Below, piece by piece: positions 8,961 to 14,413 of a stretch of 14,413 bases of DNA. The notes under the pieces are model-generated. The model was not told the DNA's origin and did not search any database. It saw nothing but the letters and a program-made list of their open reading frames with translations. The number at the start of each line of letters is the position of its first letter. Positions within the stretch are counted from its first letter, which is position 1. This DNA is from Cerioporus squamosus (lineage: Eukaryota > Basidiomycota > Agaricomycetes > Polyporales > Polyporaceae). Where the stretch lies: the NCBI GenBank assembly GCA_022592435.1, contig JABYQS010000735.1:1-14413 (forward strand), in the 5' to 3' direction. The position numbers and the translations under genes are program-made.

Positions 8961-9703
8961 GGACCAGCTGAAGGGCCGGGTGAGCTTCAGTACTATGGAG
9001 CTGCTCGGACTCTCTACGTGACACTCACTGAGCGATGACCTGGGACGTTCCGAGGGGTGGAGGGGTGGTACAGACATTGGGAACAGAAGAAGTGAGATGT
9101 CATAATGCATGGTGATCTGCCCCGCAGTCCGGAATTATAGCGCTCACTGCAAAACAAAATACGTTTGGAATACGTCCTCAAATCACGTTTAGGAGATCAA
9201 CGCACCGTCCAAACCGTGTACACTGTACAGCCTAAGTTGGCGGCTCGACCTCACGGTGCCTCATTCGACGATGAGAGAGCATATACAAGGACGTTCCATT
9301 ATGATCTCACAGTACAGCATAGTACAGGTTAGGTCAGACATACACAGCAGAGATAACATCAGCAAGAGCGAGACAGGAGATATAGCGAGAGCAGAGAGAA
9401 ACAGAGAGATGACGGTTAAGGAGCGTGGCTGCTGCAAGATGGCGAGCTGGCGAGAGGAGTGTGAACATCGGGTATGCATGGATCCATGGGTATTGGAACT
9501 GCGTGGTGGATGATGGGGACAGCGAGACGATGCAAGCCGACCGGGATGGATGCGAGAGTGCGGAGACGAGCAGGTGGCGTGCGCGAGGGCGAGCGTACGC
9601 AACGGGAGATGAAGAGACATGCTAAGGTGGAAGCTGCATTACCGTTAGCCATATTCGTGATGCAGATGAAGGCACAAACGCACCTGACGAACGCAACGCC
9701 CAC
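8961..9703. other. intergenic stretch
   Basis: No convincing gene. It contains the upstream region of the F-box fragment and, from about 9340 to 9620, the 3' flank of the coiled-coil gene, which is rich in short GAGA/AGCGAGA tracts. The open frames here lack domain-like composition. An intron-like segment (GTAAGT at 9708, CTAAC, TGCAG near 9640) may belong to the 3' end of the coiled-coil transcript. Confidence 0.4.
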
Positions 9704-10641
9704 TTACTGCACACCACCCTTCCCCTTCTTCTTCTTCGAGAGTATTTCACTACCTCTGGAGGCCATCCGCCGGATGGTGCGGAACAACTGCGAGGTTTCA
9801 CGCTTCGACGACGAAAGGCTGATCTCGTCGTCACCGGCATCGACAGAAGGCCCTTGATGGCGGCGAGGAGAAGAGGGACCTGCAGCGCTGAGCTGTGAAG
9901 CGTCGCTGGTGTAGCGGGAGCGCGCGTGGCCGCTGGCGGCGTCGTGAGAGTCGGAAGAGGGGGATGCTCGACGATGCGGGGTGGGGACTGGGTTGACGCG
10001 CCTTGCTGCATCTGCAGCATGAGCATGATGGAGTGGATGTCTTCCCGCATGGCCTTCATCTCTTCCTTGACCTCCTTGATCTCGTCCTTCACCCCATTCA
10101 CATCCATCTCCAGCCTGTCGAACCGCCGTCCCACTGCCTGGAAGTTGTTCTCCGCTCGCTCGAAGTTCTTGTTCATAAGCTTATCGAGGTCGTCGATCCG
10201 AGCATCGACGGAGATGAACTGCTTGGGCAGGACGTTCTCCAGGACATGGTCAATCTTCGCGTCGAGCCTGTCGACCTGCTGCTTCATCTCCTGCCTGATC
10301 GACGTGCCCTCCTGCTGGAGGCGAATTTCAAGGCGCTGGGCGTTTTCTTCAACATCCTCGACGTCCGCGTACTCGGCCTGCACGTAACCGCTGTGCTGGC
10401 TGGTACGATCTCCTCCGGAGCCAAAGGTTTTATGAGACGCAGGTTTGTGAGACGGAGACGGAGAGGTCTTGCCAACTCCGGTCGGCTCTGATGCCAAGGA
10501 GGATTGGAAAGACTGCCGCACGGAGGGAACGGAGGATGCTGTAGAGCGGGAAATCAGCTATGGTTACGACCAAAGTATTGTGAGCTTACAGGCGTAGTCG
10601 AGAGACTCTGGACGGCCTTGCTTCAGGTTTATGGCGGACAT
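9704..10641 (-). CDS. coiled-coil protein, apparent frameshift
   Basis: Not a family I recognise. ATG 10641 sits in a good context (GCCATGTCC). Exon 1 (10641-10590) is joined through a 51-nt intron (10589-10539, GTAAGC to CTACAG) to exon 2. Residues about 20-70 are Ser/Thr/Pro-rich. Residues 75-198 form a long, charged coiled coil (segments RLDAKIDHVLENV, RRFDRLEMDVNGVKDEIKEV). From about 9997 downward the best coding frame changes by one base. The new frame continues with a Ser/Arg-rich stretch, then RETSQLFRTIRRMASRGSEI and a lysine run, ending at TAA 9706-9704. The shift could be a one-base deletion, an assembly error or an unrecognised intron. The intended product is about 295 aa, probably a structural or scaffold protein (weak inference). 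Confidence 0.6.
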
Positions 10642-11015
10642 GGCGAATCGGATGGTGACGGTGTGGGTAGGGGTGGAGAATACGACGGGAGGGAGGGTCT
10701 GGAGGATTATATGCTGCCGCCTGGACCGCCGTTTATCGATGGCATCTGCGGCCTTTTTTGTTCTAGGGGCCATTACGGGTGCACAAAGGAAGGCGTGTAT
10801 CGACGAAAACGGGCAGAATGACTCGTCAGGATAGCGTGCAGAGATACACGAGGCAGCAAGAAGTCCGCGCCCAAGTCCGCTCGTAGACGGTAGATCCCAC
10901 ACCCGGAGTTCCGCAAGACAGTCGAAGCAGGCGGCGCAAGGGGCAAGCAGAAGGGAAACCGCGTGAGGCAAGCGTGCGAAAGACAACAACGACGGCGGCG
11001 AGAACGACGACAACA

Positions 11016-11044
11016 ACGACGACGACGACGACGACGACGACGAC
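11016..11044. repeat. ACG trinucleotide microsatellite
   Basis: About nine perfect ACG units, inside a wider imperfect ACG/ACA tract from about 10984 to 11047. It lies in the region between two divergent genes. Confidence 0.85.
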
Positions 11045-11103
11045 AACGGGCTCGCTTCCTTTCCTGGTGCTGACGTAAGACTCTCACGCCATCAGCGCGG
11101 GGA

Positions 11104-11158
11104 ACTTGAAGTGTCGAAGTGAGTCCGTCTTCGTCTCGACTCTCTTCCCACTTCAAGT
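11104..11158. repeat. 10-bp inverted repeat before the Spp2-like start
   Basis: ACTTGAAGTG (11104-11113) and CACTTCAAGT (11149-11158) are perfect complements around a 35-nt spacer. In the transcript this could form a hairpin 20 nt upstream of the start codon at 11180. Confidence 0.5.
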
Positions 11159-11179
11159 CTCTCCACTTCGTCGCTCTCC

Positions 11180-11455
11180 ATGTCCTCGTCGTCGACCACG
11201 GCGGGCAAGGTGTCGTTTACGGTCCGGAGACCGACACCAGCCTCGCATGGAGGGTCGGACTCCGAGTCATCTACCTTCAAGGTCCCCACACTTCCTCGTC
11301 ATCTCTTTGGCACGAGCACCCCCAACAGTCCTCTCGGACGCAGCACGCCCTCAAGACCGAAGTCGCGCACGTACACCGAACGTGACAGCTCTGATGAAGG
11401 CTCAGAAGCGGAGGACGAGCTTGTGACGGCTTTCGACCAGTTCGGTGCACAGCGG
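11180..11455 (+). pseudogene. Spp2-like splicing factor, N-terminal fragment
   Basis: From ATG 11180, 92 codons match the N-terminal layout I know from basidiomycete Spp2/GPKOW-type proteins: KVSFTVRRPTPAS, a VPTLPRHL block, a Ser-rich linker, an acidic SSDEGSEAEDELV stretch and TAFDQFGAQR. Spp2 is the G-patch partner of the spliceosomal helicase Prp2. In the family this is followed by a PLVIPAL-type motif and the G-patch; both are absent. After Arg92 the frame runs on to 11815 with no family resemblance. A donor-like GTGTGT lies at the break, so the junction may be at an intron. This is either a truncated duplicate or a chimeric gene; a functional copy would be expected elsewhere, because the factor is essential in yeast. 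Confidence 0.6.
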
Positions 11456-11756
11456 TGTGTCTCCTCAGTTTCTTCGTGCCGTTCGGGTCCTCCACGTGCA
11501 TGTTCAAAACAAGTACACAGGCTCCGAGCTACAGCAGGACATCGCAGTACTCAATTGGGTGAGCCGTTGGCACTGCTTGCTGGGTATTGGCGAGCAACTC
11601 GAGGTATGCTTTGTCCTTATAACAACCAACGATTCCTTCTTCTGACAGCTCAAACTGACACGCATGACAGAACGGAAGCCCTCCAGGTCCTCCGATTCTC
11701 CGCCACATCCGCTAGCGTCCTCTGCAATGCCTACACGGTCACGCTCGCAACCATAA
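11445..11756 (+). CDS. unrecognised ORF joined to the Spp2-like fragment
   Basis: In a frame different from the Spp2-like one, the stretch from about 11469 reads FLRAVRVLHVHVQNKYTGSE and onward as a plausible soluble segment with a G/C third-base preference. A 45-nt intron (11604-11648, GTATGC to GACAG) links it to a Ser/Arg-rich tail ending in TAA at 11754-11756. I cannot name a family. The ATG at 11445 overlaps the end of the Spp2-like frame by 11 bases and may not be the real start. It could be an internal exon of another gene whose 5' part was replaced by the Spp2-like segment, or chance open frame. Confidence 0.3.
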
Positions 11757-12097
11757 CCAGCGTCATGTGTGGTCTCAGGTGGGCTCTTCTGATTCTTCCC
11801 GCGTTCTTTGGCTGAGTCACTTCCTTGACAGCCATGCATCATGCGCATGCAACTTGCGCTCTCCCCTCACAGTTCCTGTTTGTGGGCCCGGGCTAAGCTA
11901 CTGCATCGATGCTCGACCAATATGAGAGTCCAATTATCGACGTTGGTCAACTGTCTCCGGAAGTAACGTCTTCGCAGGAAGGAAAAGAAGCAATCGCAGA
12001 TGGGCCTCAGCACCTGGGGAACAAAGAGGTCCCGGTCGCGACTCCTGAAATGCGTCGAAGAGGATGGATCCAGTTTACCGCACTCTGCTTTGCCATC

Positions 12098-12105
12098 TAC
12101 GTCGC
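12098..12105 (+). repeat. left 8-bp target duplication of MITE 2
   Basis: TACGTCGC, identical to 12998-13005. With one copy kept, the codons read Tyr-Val-Ala-Gly-Trp across the site, in frame with the MFS gene. Confidence 0.88.
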
Positions 12106-12997
12106 CAGTGTTGTTATGACGGGTGTCATGACCCCATGTCATGACTCGCGGCGAGGCTCTTGACCAGTCATGACCGATTGGTCGAGAGTCAGCACGTGAC
12201 TGGTAATCGCGGTGGCACCAGGATCGCGAACAAGTTTGGAACACCATGCAGGCCTTTGCAGGCCGGGGGTCGCTCGCACTGAATCGTAGAGCACTTCGAC
12301 GATTAGCAAAGGGTATGAACTTCATGATGGTCATGTAACGAGTGTGCCGGAGAGATGTACGAGACTGGTCCGAGTTCTCATGATCGCGAGTGAGTGATCA
12401 TTGTTGTCACGGCAGGCATATCTGCATTGCAAACGGGCGAAAAGGCGACGCTGCGCGAGGTTACCCTTTGTCTGGCCAAGTCAAAGCAGGTCAGAGTGCG
12501 ACCGGCCAGGTTTCCTTTCAGCTTGACTCGAAGCCCGCCCGAAGGGTAACACCGCGTGGCACCTTTCTGCCCACTGGCATGGGATGGCTGGCATCTGTCG
12601 TGTGTCTTCCGCCATCGAGGATGTGACAAGTAGTCCTGATAGTTCAAATTGGGCAAAACTCTCTTTGTGTCCGTGGGTGCCTAGGCCTCGAATCATGGCC
12701 GCTTTAGCTAATCCGAAGGTTTCATGGACCGGTTGCTCGGCCGGTGCATGTCAATGAAGTTCAAACGAGTGTGGATATTGCACAGTAGATATATTACTTA
12801 TGAGTACAGACTGCAGGTTGTTGCTGCTCGGGCGGACAACACTCCGATGCATCTCTGAGACAGTGAGAGTGCAACTCGGCCTTCTCGGCGACATCACGTG
12901 CTGACCCTTGACTCCCCGTCATGACCCCGGTCATCCTTAACCTGGGTCAAATTTGACCGATCGGTCATGACCGTTGACTTGACTCGTAACAACACTG
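12106..12997. mobile_element. hAT-type MITE inserted in the MFS gene
   Basis: The 892-bp element begins CAGTGTTGTTA and ends TAACAACACTG, perfect 11-bp complements with the CAGTG start typical of hAT elements. It is flanked by perfect 8-bp duplications, TACGTCGC, at 12098-12105 and 12998-13005. Five copies of the palindrome GTCATGAC lie near the two ends (12125, 12138, 12167, 12918, 12964). An inward pair, GTCAGCACGTGA (12187-12198) and TCACGTGCTGAC (12893-12904), extends the terminal symmetry. No transposase frame is present, so it is non-autonomous. It shares no terminal sequence with the MITE at 3308-4018 and must belong to a different hAT family. Confidence 0.88.
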
Positions 12998-13005
12998 TAC
13001 GTCGC
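12998..13005 (+). repeat. right 8-bp target duplication of MITE 2
   Basis: TACGTCGC, the perfect partner of 12098-12105. Perfect identity suggests a fairly recent insertion. Confidence 0.88.
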
Positions 13006-13235
13006 CGGTTGGAATGACAGCACACTGGGTCCTCTGCTGCCTCGCCTTCAAGTGACGTATCATGTCCGTACTACTTACTCGGGAGCCTTTCGTATGACGT
13101 CTGCCACTGACGAATACATTAGGTGGGATACGCTGTCGTATCACTGATCTTTATCACCAACTTCGTGGTGAGTATATGCCTCATGGTGACAAGTAGCAGG
13201 CTTGGCTAATGATGCATGTACCCCAGGGCTTCGTC

Positions 13236-13523
13236 GGGAAAACGCACAAGTTACGGCAGTGGATGACAATGCAACACGAACCTCTACCGTACACGTTAGT
13301 TGCTGGAAGGACCTACCCGTGGCTGGGTTTGGCGGTAGAGGTTCATCGAGGGCGCGTGTCTTCTGTAGAGGTCTGTAGACGGGCGTCCTGTGTTCGATAC
13401 TTCACTGCAGTTGCCCATCAAGGTGGAAGATGGTCCTCGTCATCGTCTTCATGCTCGTTCTGATCGATGTCCTTGTCGACATCCCCTATGCCGTGCACAA
13501 TCACGATCAATGTTTTGAACATC
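13236..13523. other. unassigned stretch after the MFS fragment
   Basis: No recognised gene. A perfect 12-bp inverted repeat, GAACCTCTACCG (13278-13289) and CGGTAGAGGTTC (13333-13344), encloses 43 nt. A short hydrophobic open stretch near 13430-13510 has no clear start and matches nothing I know. Confidence 0.4.
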
Positions 13524-13749
13524 CTAATTAACTGCAGCAGCTGCGCCCTCGCGTGCTCCGCTCATCGTCGTCGCTGGACGCTGCAGTGAGCTCGAGGATG
13601 GAAGCAATTGATGCGTTCTCGTTCTCGCTTCGTCTTCGTAGGTCTTCGTCCCCGGACCCGGTGAGTTCTCTGGGGCAAACTGGTTGGGGTGCGTGATGTC
13701 ATAGAGCCTCCGCGGCGTCATCAGCCTGTCAATGACGTTGCTTGGGACC
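13524..13749 (-). pseudogene. possible coding fragment cut by the LTR element
   Basis: On the minus strand an open frame from about 13749 to the TAG at 13526-13524 contains MTPRRLYDITHPNQFAPENS, which looks like real protein sequence, followed by a low-complexity Ser/Thr/Ala tail. It begins at the outer edge of the LTR at 13750, so it may be the truncated end of a host gene interrupted by the retrotransposon. I do not recognise the family and cannot exclude chance. Confidence 0.25.
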
Positions 13750-13923
13750 TGTCGCGGCGACTAGGTGCGTAGACACCAGACGTCGATCGGCGACGGTCTG
13801 AGGGGCGAGCGGCGAGGAGCCGAAAAGGGGGGGAGTAGAGAGGAAGCTCGACGAGGGCAGAGCAACGACCGGCTCGGAGGCACGAAGTCGTCGATAGCTA
13901 GTCTTCACGCGCACTACGACAGA

Positions 13924-13941
13924 CTAGTCCCAATGACCAGG
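13924..13941 (+). repeat. 18-bp direct repeat, copy 1
   Basis: CTAGTCCCAATGACCAGG, identical to 13989-14006, both within the transcribed part of the LTR. Confidence 0.85.
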
Positions 13942-13988
13942 TTATATTAGCACAGAGACAAGGGGAAAGTACATGGGGGAAAGCGCAC

Positions 13989-14006
13989 CTAGTCCCAATG
14001 ACCAGG
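13989..14006 (+). repeat. 18-bp direct repeat, copy 2
   Basis: Identical to 13924-13941, offset by 65 bp. Confidence 0.85.
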
Positions 14007-14043
14007 AGGTCGAGATGGGGACCAGGTAAGCGCTGGGAGGGTC

Positions 14044-14054
14044 TTATATACTAG
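14044..14054 (-). promoter_or_regulatory. TATA box in the LTR
   Basis: On the minus strand the sequence reads TATATAAGACCC, about 285 bp after the LTR start, a usual place for a retrotransposon promoter. Transcription would run leftward. Confidence 0.5.
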
Positions 14055-14336
14055 TCTACTCTGAACAATCACGTGCCAGTGGAAGTGACTCATGCGGGAA
14101 AGGGAGCGAGGCTGTACAAGTGGGAGACAAAAGGGTGGGAAAACACATGGTAACGGGATGGTAAGTGCGAGAACAAGGCATGCGGTTGCGGGAACAGAGC
14201 ATACGGGCGCGAGAATGAGATCAAGGGGTCCAAAATGGGATGTGTACGAAGTAGGAAAGGGATCAAGATGGGAAAGTGGAAGTTCCAGGAAAAACGAAAA
14301 GGAACGAGAAGGGGTGCTGGTCCACTGACCGTGACA

Positions 14337-14347
14337 TTACCCCCCTC
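14337..14347 (-). other. polypurine tract
   Basis: On the minus strand GAGGGGGGTAA lies between the stop codon at 14348 and the LTR start. Such tracts prime plus-strand DNA synthesis in LTR retrotransposons. Confidence 0.65.
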
Positions 14348-14413
14348 CTAAGTCCGACGGTCCCCGACGGACCTAGAGCCCGGGCGTCGTCCAGAGGCCC
14401 ATTCGAATGGGAC
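14348..14413 (-). CDS. C-terminal end of retrotransposon polyprotein (partial)
   Basis: The last 21 codons and TAG stop of a minus-strand frame that enters from beyond the right edge. The peptide is Arg/Gly/Ser-rich and ends SVGDRRT. Its position directly before a polypurine tract and LTR is that of the polyprotein C-terminus of a Gypsy-like element. No domain is visible in so short a piece, so the Gypsy label is inference from the layout. Confidence 0.5.
   Translation of the reverse strand, partial: VPFEWASGRRPGSRSVGDRRT

Larger units (their letters stand above)
10642..11179. promoter_or_regulatory. divergent intergenic region
   Basis: This stretch separates the minus-strand coiled-coil gene (start 10641) from the plus-strand Spp2-like fragment (start 11180), so it should hold both upstream regions. 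Nothing else in it is convincing as coding; the serine and arginine runs read from it come from the CGA microsatellite near 11020. Confidence 0.4.
11909..13235 (+). pseudogene. MFS transporter, N-terminal fragment split by a MITE
   Basis: ATG 11909 starts a 65-codon exon that stops at the MITE (12106). It resumes at 13006-13063, then 13123-13167 and from 13227 after two 59-nt introns (13064-13122, 13168-13226). The joined peptide has a hydrophilic N-terminus of about 52 residues, a first membrane segment around IQFTALCFAIYVAG, the WNDSTLGPLLPRLQVTYH loop and a second membrane segment VGYAVVSLIFITNFVGFV. This matches basidiomycete major facilitator transporters of the fucose-permease-like type, which usually have 12 membrane segments. 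Only about 103 residues are recognisable; after 13235 the frame continues to a stop at 13463 with no resemblance to the family. The gene is dead twice over: MITE insertion and loss of the last ten segments. Substrate unknown. Confidence 0.7.
13750..14336 (-). mobile_element. 3' LTR of a minus-strand LTR retrotransposon
   Basis: Read on the minus strand, the LTR starts TGTCACGG directly after a polypurine tract and ends CCGCGACA, giving terminal inverted repeats that match at 7 of 8 bases with the usual TG...CA ends. Length is about 587 bp. A TATATAAG box in the minus orientation near 14045-14053 fits a U3 promoter. An 18-bp direct repeat, CTAGTCCCAATGACCAGG, occurs at 13924-13941 and 13989-14006, downstream of that TATA. 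The left limit rests on the terminal repeat match only; the 5' LTR and second target duplication are outside the window. Confidence 0.65.

Noticed and set aside
9261..9620. 119-codon minus-strand frame after the coiled-coil gene
   Set aside because: It is serine/histidine/leucine-rich with no domain; it could be reached only through a possible 3' intron and reads like untranslated sequence.
10564..11046. 160-codon minus-strand frame with a long serine run
   Set aside because: The serine run is a translation of the ACG microsatellite; only the last part, from 10641, is the coiled-coil gene's first exon.
11456..11815. Continuation of the Spp2-like frame to 11815 as native protein
   Set aside because: The family sequence after FGAQR is absent and the composition changes abruptly at a donor-like GTGTGT.
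12106..12163. Continuation of the MFS frame into the MITE
   Set aside because: These codons belong to the transposon end; the family sequence resumes at 13006 on the other side.
12378..12696. Open frames inside MITE 2
   Set aside because: They are short, overlap on both strands and show no domain; the element appears to be non-coding.

Overview
The window looks like genomic DNA of an Agaricomycete (mushroom-forming basidiomycete, possibly Polyporales). The evidence is many short introns (about 50-65 nt, GT-AG with CTAAC-like branch points), a Plavaka-family DNA transposon, a DUF6698-type protein, a basidiomycete-style F-box fragment and an MFS transporter fragment. It is a transposon-rich, decaying accessory region, not a cluster with one shared pathway. 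No RNA gene, CRISPR array or bacterial signal was seen. All family calls are from memory of sequence patterns; no search was run.

Layout. 1-608: non-coding, with a short palindromic repeat. 609-2527, minus: an intact-looking eight-exon gene whose C-terminal half resembles DUF6698, with possible extra 5' exons up to 2821. About 3103-8616, plus: a Plavaka transposon with a ten-exon transposase gene (3178-8501). It carries one in-frame TGA, one frameshift and a 711-bp hAT-type MITE (3308-4018) in its first exon. Removing the MITE and one copy of its 8-bp target duplication restores the reading frame. 8667-8960, minus: an F-box fragment. 9704-10641, minus: a coiled-coil protein gene with an apparent frameshift.

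11180-11455, plus: the N-terminal end only of a Spp2-like splicing factor, running into unrelated sequence. 11909-13235, plus: the N-terminal end only of an MFS transporter, split by a second hAT-type MITE (12106-12997, perfect 8-bp target duplication). Its excision again restores the frame. 13750-14413, minus: the 3' LTR, polypurine tract and last codons of an LTR retrotransposon that continues past the window.

The most interesting points are the two cleanly delimited hAT MITEs, each inside a coding exon with a readable empty site; the first one holding two divergent tRNA-like pol III promoter pairs; and the cluster of 5'-end-only gene fragments (F-box, Spp2-like, MFS). That cluster suggests repeated capture or truncation of host genes by mobile elements.
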